Positions 17,041-26,677 are shown, counted from the stretch's first letter. The stretch is DNA of 64,000 bases from Sporosarcina sp. ACRSM (GCF_022346545.1 NZ_JAKRNU010000006.1:124001-188000); one strand, 5' to 3'. The notes: a model not told the origin generated them from the sequence alone. Translations and numbers: made by a program.

Positions 17041-17709
17041 CTAATTGTTTATTTTTTCAGTTTCAAAACCTAAAGGAATTGATTCACCTTGAATAAGACT
17101 AAGTAACTGCTCATTTTTCAATACTACCCCGAACACTTTATTCATTAACCTAAGACTGGCATCGTGATCCTCTTTTGTTAATGCGGCAACAGCCTCTTCT
17201 GCGATAAGCACGTCGTAATCCCTCTGATAAGCATCCCTAACCGATGTTTCCACACAATGTGTTGTTGCTACTCCACATATGAGGAGCGTGTTGATCCCTT
17301 TCATTCTTAAAAGTGTATCTAATCTCGTATCAAAGAAGGCGCTAAAGCGATGTTTAACGATAATCTCCGCCGGTTTCTGTGCCAATTCCTTAAGCTCATC
17401 TACAACCTCGGCTTCCCAAGTGTCTTTAAGACCCGGAGGACCAGCTTTCCAGCGGTGAGTATGTGGGCGAATCCGATGTGTTTGTCGAGTGATATCATCT
17501 GGATAATGGTTTTGAATCGTCCATATATCCAGTATCCCTGACTCTCTACAGGCATTTACAAGTTCTTTTACTTCGGGAATGATGCCCCTCATCATTGAAG
17601 CATCATAGCCGTTTCGCCCAATACTTCCTTGTGGATGGCACCAGCTGTTTTGCATATCAATGACCAGAAGAGCTGTTTCGTTAGGAATTAAGTTATATTT
17701 TTCTTTCAT
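17041..17709 (-). CDS. cysteine hydrolase, isochorismatase family
   Basis: 222-residue cytosolic hydrolase with the isochorismatase/nicotinamidase fold. Catalytic residues are visible: Asp in TALLVIDMQNSWCHP (residues 13-27), Lys in EIIVKHRFSAFFDT, the cis-peptide/nucleophile region LLICGVATTHCVETSVRDAY with the active Cys in THC. Family members hydrolyse amides or imides such as N-carbamoylsarcosine, maleamate or biuret. Within this cluster an N-formyl- or carbamoyl-type amide of the kynurenine/indole pathway is conceivable but cannot be read from sequence. It follows the MFS transporter gene by 40 nt and probably belongs to the same unit (esterase, MFS, hydrolase). Confidence 0.82.
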   Translation of the reverse strand: MKEKYNLIPNETALLVIDMQNSWCHPQGSIGRNGYDASMMRGIIPEVKELVNACRESGILDIWTIQNHYPDDITRQTHRIRPHTHRWKAGPPGLKDTWEAEVVDELKELAQKPAEIIVKHRFSAFFDTRLDTLLRMKGINTLLICGVATTHCVETSVRDAYQRDYDVLIAEEAVAALTKEDHDASLRLMNKVFGVVLKNEQLLSLIQGESIPLGFETEKINN

Positions 17710-17748
17710 TAAAAACTGCCCCTTTCAACATAGGTTTTATGAAGTGAA

Positions 17749-19089
17749 TTATTTAGCAGCATTAACTTTATTAAATGACGGCATGAACAAAATTACTATC
17801 GATGCGATGATTGCAATGATTCCAAACAAGTAGAAATTAATTGCATATCCTGCGTTCATCCCCATAAGAATCCCAACTAATAACGGACCAGCAATTGCAC
17901 CGAATCGACCAATTGCCGTGGCGATGCCTAAAGCGCTAGCTCTATTTTGGTCATTATATTGTCTCATCACATAACTTGCGAGCACAAACGTCGTTCCAGT
18001 CGTCCCGAATCCGGCAATTGCGATTAGTATATACAGAACTACCATATTGAATTTGATACTAAGTAGAAGAATGCTGATAGCAGCCAAGAAATAAGTGAAG
18101 CTAATGACTTTTTTCGGTTGAAGTCGATCCGCTACTCCCCCGGCGATAATTCCGCCCACAACCGCAGACAAGTTAAAAACCAGTAAAAATAGTAAACTTG
18201 AATTCATTGGATAACCGGCTTCTTTCAGAATTTGTGGCAGCCATGTATTCATACCGTAAATGAGCAAAAATGCTCCAATATAGATGATGCTAAACAAAAT
18301 CGTAGAAACTAAATATTTTTTTGAAAAAATAGACGTTGACCCGCCGGCTGTTCCTTCGGATTGTTCTTCCTTTACAAACTCGTCCGGTAACTGATATTTT
18401 TCAATCAGGCGTTTGGCTTTCTCTTGCTGATTGGTCGCTTGCAAAAATTTAATGGATTCTGGCAAATACTTGATAAAAAGAGGGATGAATAAAATTGGCG
18501 TTGCCCCTAACCAAAAGAGCGATCTCCAACTAAAACTCTCAATAAAAAATACACCAGAAAGGGCAGCAGCCACTCCACCGACCGCAAAACCAGAATACAT
18601 AATGACAAAGAAAAACGAGCGATATTTTGCCGGAGAGTATTCTGTCGTTAAAGCAGAAGCAGATGGAACAATACCGCCGATGCCTAATCCCGCCAAGAAA
18701 CGATACATCCCGAACAATTCAGGCGTAGGAGCTAATGCAGTCAATACCATCATGATGGACATGAGTGCTATCGAAGCGATGACAATCACTTTTCTCCCTA
18801 TTTTATCGCATAAAATTCCACCAATCGAAGAACCTAAAAACATGCCAAGCAGTGCATAACTTCCCATTGCACCAGCTTGAGTTGCCGTTAGCCCCCAGCC
18901 ACTTGGATCCATCAAAACTGGTAAAACAACGCCGTATACAACTAAGTCATAACCTTCAACAAAAATCGTAAACCAGCAAATAATCATTACTAAAAGCGTT
19001 ACTTTACTGATCGATTTAATCCCAACTGTATTTGCTTCAGAATTTTTCTTTTCAAGTATTTCAAAAGTCTTATCTACATTCGCCGTCAT
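17749..19089 (-). CDS. MFS transporter, aromatic acid:H+ symporter (AAHS) type
   Basis: About 446 residues and 12 predicted helices. The AAHS signature is clear: FVEGYDLVVYGVVLPVLM in TM1 (Asp essential for substrate transport in PcaK/BenK relatives), GRKVIVIASIALMS after TM2, and the TM4-TM5 segment RFLAGLGIGGIVPSASALTTEY (in two parts). It would import an aromatic carboxylate. I choose ATG 19089 (GGAGG 11 nt upstream); two earlier possible starts lie in or next to the RBS. Directly downstream of the alpha/beta-hydrolase gene with essentially no gap, so hydrolysis and uptake are probably linked. Confidence 0.87.
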   Translation of the reverse strand: MTANVDKTFEILEKKNSEANTVGIKSISKVTLLVMIICWFTIFVEGYDLVVYGVVLPVLMDPSGWGLTATQAGAMGSYALLGMFLGSSIGGILCDKIGRKVIVIASIALMSIMMVLTALAPTPELFGMYRFLAGLGIGGIVPSASALTTEYSPAKYRSFFFVIMYSGFAVGGVAAALSGVFFIESFSWRSLFWLGATPILFIPLFIKYLPESIKFLQATNQQEKAKRLIEKYQLPDEFVKEEQSEGTAGGSTSIFSKKYLVSTILFSIIYIGAFLLIYGMNTWLPQILKEAGYPMNSSLLFLLVFNLSAVVGGIIAGGVADRLQPKKVISFTYFLAAISILLLSIKFNMVVLYILIAIAGFGTTGTTFVLASYVMRQYNDQNRASALGIATAIGRFGAIAGPLLVGILMGMNAGYAINFYLFGIIAIIASIVILFMPSFNKVNAAK

Positions 19090-19090
19090 C

Positions 19091-19981
19091 TTATACATCG
19101 CCTCCAATTTTACTTAGTATTTGAATTTGCCTTTTTGAATAATGACCATTTAAAGCTTGTCTTACAGTTCTGTGCAAAAAATCCATAATTTTAGGCGTCA
19201 GCACATTATTCGGGTAATCGCTTACCTTCCCTCCCGCAATTTCTGGTAACTGATTAAACCAAAAATGACCTTTGTCTTCTATCTTCGTCACTTCAACTTC
19301 AATGTTCGCCTTTTTCAAAGCTTCATAAAATAATTCGGATTGGGCTGGATTGACAATCGTATCTTTTTCACCCCAAATTAAATAAAAGCTTGTATCAAAA
19401 GTTGCCACCCCCATCGCATCTTGAACATAAGCAATCGGAGAAGCTTCGTAAAAAGCTCTTTCATTGCCATAGAAAGGAAGTCCTAAAAGGCGTTCGTTCA
19501 TATTCACATCCCGAATAATAATTGGATTTTTACATTCATAAGCTAAATCATAAAGTCCATAGACGCCAATAACTGAACAAATCCGATAACTAAACGAATG
19601 ATTGCTTAAGGCAAATAATGACGATAAATAAGCGCCAGCCGAATCACCGATCAAGCCGATTTTATTGATATCCAAATCTCTTGTATTGGCATTGAAAACA
19701 AGCCAATTCATCGCTTGCTTTAGATCTTCAATTACGCCTGGAAAAGATGCATAATCAGGCTTGGCAAGTCGATAGTTGACAGCCATTACAAAATAACCTT
19801 CTTGCGCAAATTTTTCACCCCAATCTTCATACATCTCTTTTGAACCTGCCTGGAACGCACCACCATGTATCAGGACCAATATTGGCAAAGATTCTTTGGC
19901 CTGTGATGGCATGTACAAATCTGCTGTTAAGTATTCCTTTTCCGTTTCACCATAGACGACATTTTTTTCGACCGTAAACAA
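19091..19981 (-). CDS. alpha/beta hydrolase, esterase/arylformamidase-like
   Basis: 296-residue alpha/beta-hydrolase of the HSL/BD-FAE type. The oxyanion motif HGGAF is at about residue 39, the nucleophile elbow is GDSAG (GLIGDSAGAYLSS), the acid is probably in YLIWGEKDTIV and the catalytic His in IEDKGHFWFNQLP. Eukaryote-type kynurenine formamidases belong to this same HGG subgroup, so N-formylkynurenine or a related N-formyl/ester substrate is an attractive guess next to kynU and AAHS genes, but many carboxylesterases look identical. TTG start with AAAGGA 9 nt upstream. First gene of a unit with the MFS and isochorismatase genes. Confidence 0.75.
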   Translation of the reverse strand: MFTVEKNVVYGETEKEYLTADLYMPSQAKESLPILVLIHGGAFQAGSKEMYEDWGEKFAQEGYFVMAVNYRLAKPDYASFPGVIEDLKQAMNWLVFNANTRDLDINKIGLIGDSAGAYLSSLFALSNHSFSYRICSVIGVYGLYDLAYECKNPIIIRDVNMNERLLGLPFYGNERAFYEASPIAYVQDAMGVATFDTSFYLIWGEKDTIVNPAQSELFYEALKKANIEVEVTKIEDKGHFWFNQLPEIAGGKVSDYPNNVLTPKIMDFLHRTVRQALNGHYSKRQIQILSKIGGDV

Positions 19982-20020
19982 TTCACTTCATCCTTTCCAC
20001 TTCAAAAAATTGAAAACAAA

Positions 20021-20074
20021 AAACCATAGCCGTATAGACCGCTCATAAGGAGCCGTCGATAACAGCTATGGTTT
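20021..20074 (-). terminator. terminator hairpin upstream of the esterase gene
   Basis: AAACCATAGC / GCTATGGTTT with T-run on the minus strand. It ends the unit containing iclR and the DUF2294 gene, or could attenuate read-through into the esterase gene. Confidence 0.65.
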
Positions 20075-20181
20075 GCCTTCTTTTAAGACCACCCATTGCT
20101 ATGAATGTTATGAAACACACAGGGGAACTGCGTGCTAGTAAACTAATTATACGGAATCATCAATATATTGTAAACGCTTTT

Positions 20182-20553
20182 TTATAATTTTTTAAAAATA
20201 GCCCTGTCCAATAATAAGACAGCAATAGCGGTATTGTCTTCCAAACTCCATGATTCATAACTCTCAACAATTTTACAACCAAGAAATTGTTCAAATTCCC
20301 GATCGCGACGATCTTTCACCATTTCCATAAATGATCTTCTGGAATCTAAGACTAATTTCCTTCCCTCTGCATTCAACATTAATGTTTTTTCACGCTTTGT
20401 TAAAATGCCTCTAAGAATATAAACAATCGTATCTCCCATCATCCGTACTTCTGTTTGCTTCGGACCTTTTCCGCCAACACTTTTCAAGAAACTGTTAATC
20501 AAGTTTAAAAGTTCTAACTCGAATTTCTCAATGTCCTTTATTTTTTCAGTCAC
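20182..20553 (-). CDS. DUF2294 domain protein
   Basis: 123-residue protein matching the DUF2294 family common in Bacillales and related bacteria. The characteristic strings are GKGPKQTEVRMMGDTIVYIL, RGILTKREKTLMLNAEGRKL and a C-terminal segment IVESYESWSLEDNTAIAVLLLDR. Function of the family is not established. GTG start with a GGGG element upstream. It lies 33 nt downstream of iclR in the same orientation, so the two are likely cotranscribed and end at the hairpin at 20021-20074. Confidence 0.75.
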   Translation of the reverse strand: MTEKIKDIEKFELELLNLINSFLKSVGGKGPKQTEVRMMGDTIVYILRGILTKREKTLMLNAEGRKLVLDSRRSFMEMVKDRRDREFEQFLGCKIVESYESWSLEDNTAIAVLLLDRAIFKKL

Positions 20554-20585
20554 GTTTCATTCCCCCGCTGTGATAAAAAATTTTA

Positions 20586-21332
20586 TTAGACTTCTATATA
20601 CCCTAGCTCTTTAGAAATCGACTGTGCTGTATTCATAACGCTTTGAATCATCGTATCACGATGATTTCCTTGCATATAAGATGACGGTCCTACCAAATTG
20701 ACGGCAGCGATAATTTCTCCTGAGTACGAAAGGATTGGTGCTGCAATCCCGTACATTCCGTCTGAGTTTTCACTATCGCTAATCGAATAGCCTTTTTTGC
20801 GAATCTCAGCCAATTCTTTTTTCAAACGTTCAATATTGGTAATTGTATTGGGGCCATCATTCGATAGTCCTCTGTTAATTGTTTCTTTTAAATAAATGGT
20901 GTTATTCGCCAATAAAACTTTTCCAGAGCTTGTTGCATAGGCAGGCTTTCTAGACCCTAAATATGTTTGGATAGGGGTTGCATCGCGTGAAGATACCCGC
21001 AACACAAAAACAACCGTCCCTTTATCAAACATGGCAATATGGGCTGTTCCATTAAATCGAGAGATCAGATCCTTTACAAATGGCATTGCTTTGTCGTAAA
21101 CGTCTTGCTGGAACATGACATGATTATTCCACTCCAATAGTCTCCAACCTAGACGGTATTTTTTCCGACTATCTTTCATCAATACGCCTTCATTGCAAAG
21201 CGTACTGACGATATGATGGGTTGTGCTGACATGCATATCGAGGCGGTCGGCAATTTCTCCTACACCGAGGGCCGGATCATCACTTGAAAAACAACTAATA
21301 ATTTGGCAAGCTTTCTTTATAGAAGCAATCAT
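20586..21332 (-). CDS. IclR family transcriptional regulator (paralog 1)
   Basis: 248-residue repressor/activator with an N-terminal winged HTH (IADRLDMHVSTTHHIVSTLC, residues 25-44) and a GAF-like C-terminal effector domain with TYLGSRKPAYATSSGKVLLA and APILSYSGEIIAAVNLVGP. A very similar paralog lies at 26739-27485 (same length, about two thirds identical by eye). ATG at 21332 has GGAGG at 7 nt. Two tandem palindromes overlap and adjoin its promoter, pointing to autoregulation. IclR proteins of this kind usually sense aromatic pathway intermediates, here perhaps anthranilate or 3-hydroxyanthranilate. Confidence 0.9.
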   Translation of the reverse strand: MIASIKKACQIISCFSSDDPALGVGEIADRLDMHVSTTHHIVSTLCNEGVLMKDSRKKYRLGWRLLEWNNHVMFQQDVYDKAMPFVKDLISRFNGTAHIAMFDKGTVVFVLRVSSRDATPIQTYLGSRKPAYATSSGKVLLANNTIYLKETINRGLSNDGPNTITNIERLKKELAEIRKKGYSISDSENSDGMYGIAAPILSYSGEIIAAVNLVGPSSYMQGNHRDTMIQSVMNTAQSISKELGYIEV

Positions 21333-21372
21333 CACAGTCCCTCCTTAACAACTTCTGCTTTCTTATTCATTC

Positions 21373-21424
21373 ACCATAAAACAAAAAATGAATTTTCACA
21401 ATATGAAAATTTCATAATGTGAAA
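21373..21424 (-). promoter_or_regulatory. iclR-1 promoter with two tandem IclR-type operators
   Basis: TTGTGA (21396-21401), 17-bp spacer, TATGGT (21373-21378) on the minus strand. TTTCACAATATGAAA at 21394-21408 covers the -35 and TTTCATAATGTGAAA lies at 21410-21424; centres are 16 bp apart. Confidence 0.7.
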
Positions 21425-21450
21425 AACCCTCTATAAAAGAGGTTGCACAA

Positions 21451-21491
21451 AAACCAAACGCAAGTGAGAGTTCTTCACATGCGTTTGGTTT
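21451..21491 (-). terminator. terminator of the HpaB/HpaC operon
   Basis: AAACCAAACGCA / TGCGTTTGGTTT arms, loop about 17 nt, 11 nt after the monooxygenase stop codon; T-run on the minus strand. Confidence 0.8.
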
Positions 21492-21501
21492 AAGAAATAT
21501 A

Positions 21502-22989
21502 TTAGTTTAAAACTTTGTCTTTCGACAGCTCAAGTGAATCTTTTAATGCTTTTTCTACCAGTGGGTAAACTGGGTTATTCCGTTTATGAACATTGTAGAA
21601 CATACCAAGTTTACGTACTGGGTCTCCTGAGTAGTATCGTTCGTACTGAACAAGACGTTGTCCGAATGCCTCACCGCAAAGATCCCATGCAAGTTTGAAA
21701 AGACGTACACGGTATTCAGAAGTGATGCCTTCCCGACCGCCGTAATGCCTATCCATGATATCCTTAAGTTCAGGATGCTCGAAGTCTGCCCCTGTTGGCA
21801 TCATGAGCAGTCCTCCAGCCCCGATTGTTTGAAGAATCTCTACTGCCTTCGGATAGAGCGTTGGCAGAATACCTCGAACAACCTCTAATGGTACAATATT
21901 TGGCCGCGCTTCCCCTAGCGGCGTAAGTTCAAATTCAGCTTCTGCCGTACGAACGAGCGCACGGATCGTTTCAACACCTTGAATGAGTTCTGATAGTTGA
22001 GTTTGAACATTTAAGAACCCGTCCACACCAATTGCATCTGCAACTGCGCACGTCACTTCCGTAACAAAACCAATCTTTGTCAGACCGCGTACGGCAGATT
22101 GATGAGACGGCTGCAAGTTGATGCCTGTTTTCGGATATAGTAAATTTCCTGCCTCTACGTTTTGATTGATAAAGACACGATCCCAAGGCACCAATACATC
22201 TTCAAACACAAGCAAAGCATCCATTTCTTCAAATCTCGAAGCAAGCGGGTGATCCCAAGTAGAACGCTCTCCGTTTTGTGTTTCTTCACGACATAGGATT
22301 TTGATGCCAGGCGTTTCAATCGGAAGCGCAAATGAAATTGCATACTTTTCATCGCCCGGCTTAAAGCCCGGATAAGAATAAACAAGCACTTCGTCCGTAA
22401 CCGGCGCAAGCGTTGCAAGCATTTTAGAACCGCGAACGATCAATCCTTCTTCTGTTTCCTTAACAACTCCTAAGTGCATATCCTCATGCGCTTGCTGAGC
22501 AGATGATCTGCTTCGGTCGTTTTGCGGATTGACGATCGCATGTGTCAAAAATAGATCGTTGTCGCGTATATATTTATAGTAATTAATGATGTTATCTCCA
22601 AAGCGATCCTCGCCATATTCTCTGAAGAACCAGTCGTTTGAAGCCATTGCCGTCACAACTGTTCCAAGGAAGTCAGGCGTTCTGCCCATTAAGCCGAACG
22701 TTGCTTCTGCCCATACTTCAAAAAGACGTCTGCGCGCTTGCAAATCTTCTCCATTTTGAGGATTTAAATACGCATTGTTGACACGCTCCCCTGTTTCTGC
22801 ACTAATATGCGTAATTTGATCTTGAAACTCCGGATCATGTTGTAAATCAAATAATCTTGCCATTTCATTAATCGGTTGGCGAAAAATTGGCTCTTCGTAT
22901 AAATTCGTAATCTTTCTTCCCCCGATCCAAACATCTGGCTGCCGTGACTTAACTGCGTTAATATAATCTGCTCCTGTACGAATACCCAT
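21502..22989 (-). CDS. HpaB-family flavin-dependent monooxygenase, probably anthranilate 3-monooxygenase (FAD)
   Basis: 495-residue large component of a two-component FADH2-dependent aromatic hydroxylase (4-hydroxyphenylacetate 3-hydroxylase family, acyl-CoA-dehydrogenase-like fold). Family strings include [20 protein letters not shown] at the N-terminus, [16 protein letters not shown], the flavin/substrate loop [15 protein letters not shown] and [23 protein letters not shown] Geobacillus member of this family is the known anthranilate 3-monooxygenase (EC 1.14.14.8). Since kynureninase yields anthranilate and the neighbouring operon starts from 3-hydroxyanthranilate, this reaction fills the gap; 4-hydroxyphenylacetate hydroxylation is the alternative. 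The flavin reductase gene lies 22 nt upstream in the same transcript. Confidence 0.8.
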   Translation of the reverse strand: MGIRTGADYINAVKSRQPDVWIGGRKITNLYEEPIFRQPINEMARLFDLQHDPEFQDQITHISAETGERVNNAYLNPQNGEDLQARRRLFEVWAEATFGLMGRTPDFLGTVVTAMASNDWFFREYGEDRFGDNIINYYKYIRDNDLFLTHAIVNPQNDRSRSSAQQAHEDMHLGVVKETEEGLIVRGSKMLATLAPVTDEVLVYSYPGFKPGDEKYAISFALPIETPGIKILCREETQNGERSTWDHPLASRFEEMDALLVFEDVLVPWDRVFINQNVEAGNLLYPKTGINLQPSHQSAVRGLTKIGFVTEVTCAVADAIGVDGFLNVQTQLSELIQGVETIRALVRTAEAEFELTPLGEARPNIVPLEVVRGILPTLYPKAVEILQTIGAGGLLMMPTGADFEHPELKDIMDRHYGGREGITSEYRVRLFKLAWDLCGEAFGQRLVQYERYYSGDPVRKLGMFYNVHKRNNPVYPLVEKALKDSLELSKDKVLN

Positions 22990-23011
22990 TGAAAAATCCC
23001 CCTTATGATTA

Positions 23012-23497
23012 TTAATTAGCTACTACGCTGTTTTTTTCGTTTTTCAAAAACTTTCCTCTAAAGAACATCAAACTATCTGCTTCACTATCGTAAGCGAAGT
23101 CTTTAACCTCTCCAACGAATAACAAATGGTCCCCACCGTCATATTCAGCCCAAGGTGCACATTCAATTGTTGCGAGTACATTTTTCAACCTTGGACCACT
23201 TGGCGAATCCTGATCCCACTCAATGACAAGATCTGGATTCGGACGCCCTGCAAACTGCCATGCAACCGCTTCCTGCGCAGAGGATAAAATATTAATGACA
23301 AATGAACGATTTTGTAACGCTTTGCAAGAGTTCGTATTTTTAATAATGGATACAAGGACAAGCGCAGGCTCCAGTGACACGGATGTAAACGAATTCACCG
23401 TTACGCCACAGTTCTTTCCCTCGTCATCTTTCCATGTGACTACCGTAACACCGGTAGCGAATTGACCAAAACAATTCCTTAATTCTTTACTATCCAT
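23012..23497 (-). CDS. flavin reductase, HpaC-like
   Basis: 161-residue NAD(P)H:flavin oxidoreductase, the small component that delivers FADH2 to the HpaB-type oxygenase encoded 22 nt downstream. The family core is complete: [37 protein letters not shown], and the C-terminal [24 protein letters not shown] (split here). The Cys replaced by Asn-Ser in the S-L-E-P region does not affect the fold. A weak palindrome resembling the IclR motif (TTTCACGATGTCGAA, 23614-23628) is about 115 nt upstream of the start. Confidence 0.9.
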   Translation of the reverse strand: MDSKELRNCFGQFATGVTVVTWKDDEGKNCGVTVNSFTSVSLEPALVLVSIIKNTNSCKALQNRSFVINILSSAQEAVAWQFAGRPNPDLVIEWDQDSPSGPRLKNVLATIECAPWAEYDGGDHLLFVGEVKDFAYDSEADSLMFFRGKFLKNEKNSVVAN

Positions 23498-23662
23498 TTT
23501 CCTCTTTCCTCCTTTTTGAAATACTATTTCAGCGTGACCTCCATCTCCTATAAAGGACTTCTTCTGAAGTAACCTAAATATAAATTATCTGCATAAACCG
23601 CTCAACGAGTATCTTTCACGATGTCGAATTTTCTAAATATTTTCTATTCTATTTTCGTAAAT

Positions 23663-23697
23663 AAAAAACCCAGTTTCATTTTGATAGAAACTGGGCC
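23663..23697 (-). terminator. terminator of the first TRAP operon
   Basis: CCCAGTTTC / GAAACTGGG stem with TTTTTT on the minus strand, directly after the DctM stop. Confidence 0.85.
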
Positions 23698-23704
23698 CTA
23701 CACA

Positions 23705-24985
23705 TTAATTTTTCATGAGATTTGGAATCCACATCACAGCGTCTTCCCAATAAGTGAGAATGAGTAAAATGACGATTGCCATCGCTAAAAACGGCATAAT
23801 TGCAACCACCAATCGTTCAAATTTTACTTTTGCTATTGAAGATACAATAAACAATCCGGTTCCTACTGGTGGTGTCAATAATCCAATCGTTAAGTTAATG
23901 CAAATGATAACACCGAAATGGACAGGATCAATCTGATACGTCGCGAGTAGCGGCATCATGACCGGTACTAAAATAATCAACGCTGCAATTCCATCCAATA
24001 CTGTTCCCACTAATAATAGAAACAAGTTTACCAGCAGCAAAAAGACTAATGGATTTTCGGATAAACTAAGCATGGATTCTGCGACAAGTTGTGGAATTTG
24101 TTCATATGCAATGACAAATCCAAAAAGATTTGCCGTGACAATTAAATAGGAAATAATAGCTGTGTTGATGACGGTATTGACAAGGATTTCCGGAATGCTG
24201 GACAGCTTTAACTCACGGTAAACAAAGCCAATGATAAAGGCAATGACACACGCAATAGCTGCAGATTCAGTAGGTGTAAAAATACCACCTAAAATACCGT
24301 AAATAATTGTAAATGGGATAAGCATTGCGGGAATCACTTGCAGAAACGTTCTGAAGGCATCTCTCAGACTTGCTCTTTCGCTTTTAGGAAACTGGTGTTT
24401 ATAATTCATATACCCAATTACAATGACGAATCCGATACCCATTAAAATCCCAGGTATAATACCCGCCATAAACAGATCCGCAATGGAAGCGCCTGTAAGA
24501 GTTCCATAAATAATGAACAACATACTTGGCGGAATAATAGGCGCAACGATGGAGGATGCCAGCGTAATGGCCGCTGAAAAATCACGTGGATATCCTTCCT
24601 TTTCCATTTCCGGTACCATTACTTTACTCATCATGGCTGCCTGTGCGTTAGCCGATCCTAAAATCGATGCTAGAAACATATTCGCAATAACTGTAACATA
24701 CGCCAATCCACCGCGGTAATGTCCGATTAACACTTTTGCAAATGCGACAAGCCGCTTTGTGATCCCGCCACCATTCATTAATTCCCCAGCTAGCATAAAC
24801 AACGGAACAGCCAATAATCCGAAGTTATCTAACCCGGAAAACATTTTCTGCGGCGCTGAACTCATTAACGACGTTAAGTCGCCAAGAAATAAATAGGTAA
24901 GTGATGTCATAGCTAGTACTAGGGAAATAGGAATACCTAGCAGTAAAAATACAATAAACAATGCAATAACGATAAGTAACATCAT
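23705..24985 (-). CDS. dctM: TRAP transporter large permease (DctM)
   Basis: 426-residue, roughly 12-helix translocation subunit of a tripartite ATP-independent periplasmic (TRAP) transporter, which imports organic acids using a sodium gradient. Recognisable segments are LFLGIPISLVLAMTSL-like TM1, MLAGELMNGGGITKRLV, SAQAAMMSKVMVPEM and PPVGTGLFIVSSIAK near the C-terminus. Its ATG overlaps the end of dctQ by 4 nt. With the adjacent dctQ and dctP it forms a complete operon. Substrate likely an aromatic or 2-oxo carboxylate of this pathway; IclR-type operator upstream of dctP supports co-regulation. Confidence 0.92.
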   Translation of the reverse strand: MMLLIVIALFIVFLLLGIPISLVLAMTSLTYLFLGDLTSLMSSAPQKMFSGLDNFGLLAVPLFMLAGELMNGGGITKRLVAFAKVLIGHYRGGLAYVTVIANMFLASILGSANAQAAMMSKVMVPEMEKEGYPRDFSAAITLASSIVAPIIPPSMLFIIYGTLTGASIADLFMAGIIPGILMGIGFVIVIGYMNYKHQFPKSERASLRDAFRTFLQVIPAMLIPFTIIYGILGGIFTPTESAAIACVIAFIIGFVYRELKLSSIPEILVNTVINTAIISYLIVTANLFGFVIAYEQIPQLVAESMLSLSENPLVFLLLVNLFLLLVGTVLDGIAALIILVPVMMPLLATYQIDPVHFGVIICINLTIGLLTPPVGTGLFIVSSIAKVKFERLVVAIMPFLAMAIVILLILTYWEDAVMWIPNLMKN

Positions 24986-25467
24986 AATTTTTCACCGCCT
25001 TGCGCCGGTTTCTTAAACAACTCAATTAAGTGACTTAAGAGATGGATGAAAGCAAATGTTAGACCGACCGGGACGGAAAGGTATGGGATCCACATTGGAA
25101 TTCGCATCGACGTGGAGATTTGATGTTGAGCGGAAAAGACCCATTGGTAACTTAAGCTTATTAAAAGTGCCATGAATACTAGAATAACAGTGTAGGAAAT
25201 AATCTCTAGTATCCTCTTTCCCTGATCTGAAAATCGGTCTACTAAAAAAGTAACGGAAGCTTGCGACTTATATTTGAGTCCCAAGCTCCCTCCGATGAAC
25301 GTCAACCAGGCCATCAAGAAAATACTTGCTTCGCTCGCCCAATAAATAGGGGCATTAAAAAAGTATCTGAACACAACTGCCAAAGCGATAATAATAGTCA
25401 TTGCAGCAACTAAGATAGCTGCAATGACTTTTTCGAATTTCTCAATCCAAATACTCAAGATATACAT
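24982..25467 (-). CDS. dctQ: TRAP transporter small permease (DctQ)
   Basis: 161 residues with four predicted membrane helices; contains FRYFFNAPIYWASEASIFLM, AWLTFIGGSLGLKYKSQASV and a C-terminal VPVGLTFAFIHLLSHL typical of DctQ subunits. Sits between dctP (14-nt gap) and dctM (4-nt overlap). Confidence 0.9.
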   Translation of the reverse strand: MYILSIWIEKFEKVIAAILVAAMTIIIALAVVFRYFFNAPIYWASEASIFLMAWLTFIGGSLGLKYKSQASVTFLVDRFSDQGKRILEIISYTVILVFMALLISLSYQWVFSAQHQISTSMRIPMWIPYLSVPVGLTFAFIHLLSHLIELFKKPAQGGEKL

Positions 25468-25481
25468 AAATTGGATTCCCC

Positions 25482-26492
25482 CTACTTACGGAATGTTTCT
25501 ATAAACTCCTTGATTAATGGATCTTTTGCTTTGTAAGTTTCATCGAACTCTTCCATATACGATGTGAATAATGCTTCATCCATATCATATAGCTCCATAC
25601 CTCGATCCCTTAACGTCTTGATATATTCCTCTTCTAGTTCAGCACGTTTCATCGTCCCGTATTCGGACGCCGCGGCCATCGCCTCTCGAATAATAGCTTG
25701 ATCGTCTTCAGGCATAGCGTCGAATTTCTTACCGCTCGCAATCATGACAGAAGGCCAAACCATATGGTTCGTCATCGCACCGTAACCTGTCACTTCATTA
25801 AAGTTTGAAGTAACTGCGGCATCTAAATCCATCTCCATCCCGTCTATGACCCCTGTTTGAGCAGCTTGGTAAACGTCCGGTAAAGAAATCGATTCAGGGT
25901 TTGCCCCTAAAGAACGGTACCAATCTTGTAAAGCCGGACTTGGTGTTACACGTAACGTTAATCCTTTAATTTCTTCAGGCGTGTTAATTTTCTCACGGAA
26001 CATCATTGTCCGATGTCCGGAAAAGAAATAATCCATCGCGCGAAGCCCCTGGTCATCCAATGTAGTTAAGAGTTCTTTTGCAATTTCTGAATCTTTCGCT
26101 TCGAATGCCTCCTCATAGGAATCGAATAGAAATGGAGCAAACCAAGCACTAAATGCATCGGATCTTGAGGTTAAATAAGCAGTTGTAATGAAGCCGAAGT
26201 CGATGGAACCTGTTTCAAGCTGTTGCACCATATCCGGCTCACCCCCTAATTGTCCTCCAGGGTAAAGCTCCACTTTCATGCGGCCTTCGGATCGCTCGTC
26301 CAACTCTTCCGCAAATTTCTTTGCCGTTTCGTTCCAAATATGATCAGGCGGCGCAATATGTGCAAGTTTAAAATTATACGTTCCATCTCCCGTACTTCCT
26401 TCTGCAGTTTGGTCTTCCCCACCACTACAAGCAGCCAACATAAGCATCAGAACCAAGATAACCGCAACGAACATATTTTTCTGTTTCATCAT
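25482..26492 (-). CDS. dctP: TRAP transporter substrate-binding lipoprotein (DctP)
   Basis: Extracytoplasmic solute receptor of the TRAP system, about 336 aa, anchored as a lipoprotein: MMKQKNMFVAVILVLMLMLA followed by the lipobox Cys (LAAC, Cys22). The mature part shows FKLAHIAPPDHIWNETAKKF, LYPGGQLGGEPDMVQQLETG and the substrate-carboxylate region LTLRVTPSPALQDWYRSLGA-like, with VYQAAQTGVIDGMEMD. I prefer the ATG at 26492 over a GTG 12 nt upstream that lies within the G-rich RBS. First gene of the TRAP operon; a palindrome of the IclR type is at 26663-26677. Confidence 0.9.
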   Translation of the reverse strand: MMKQKNMFVAVILVLMLMLAACSGGEDQTAEGSTGDGTYNFKLAHIAPPDHIWNETAKKFAEELDERSEGRMKVELYPGGQLGGEPDMVQQLETGSIDFGFITTAYLTSRSDAFSAWFAPFLFDSYEEAFEAKDSEIAKELLTTLDDQGLRAMDYFFSGHRTMMFREKINTPEEIKGLTLRVTPSPALQDWYRSLGANPESISLPDVYQAAQTGVIDGMEMDLDAAVTSNFNEVTGYGAMTNHMVWPSVMIASGKKFDAMPEDDQAIIREAMAAASEYGTMKRAELEEEYIKTLRDRGMELYDMDEALFTSYMEEFDETYKAKDPLIKEFIETFRK

Positions 26493-26662
26493 CCAATCCC
26501 CCACTCTCTCTTTTCTTTGCTTTTTTGACGTTCAAAAGCGATGTAAGCGTTACCAACCAATCGAATGAGTATAGTTACTCATTTAGTTAAAGTGTCTTCA
26601 GACCCCCTTTTTCCCAATTTCAACCATCATAATGAAGTATGACTTATTTTACACTCCGAAAA

Positions 26663-26677
26663 TTTAACACTGTGAAA
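26663..26677. promoter_or_regulatory. IclR-type operator upstream of dctP
   Basis: TTTAACACTGTGAAA, one mismatch from a perfect 15-bp palindrome, 171 nt upstream of the TRAP operon start and just after the iclR-2 stop. Same motif as at 12168, 21394, 21410 and 27997. Confidence 0.55.

Noticed and set aside
20169..20182. cre-like TGTAAACGCTTTTT upstream of the esterase gene
   Set aside because: The right half deviates from consensus and it overlaps the end of the DUF2294 gene; too weak to list as a feature.
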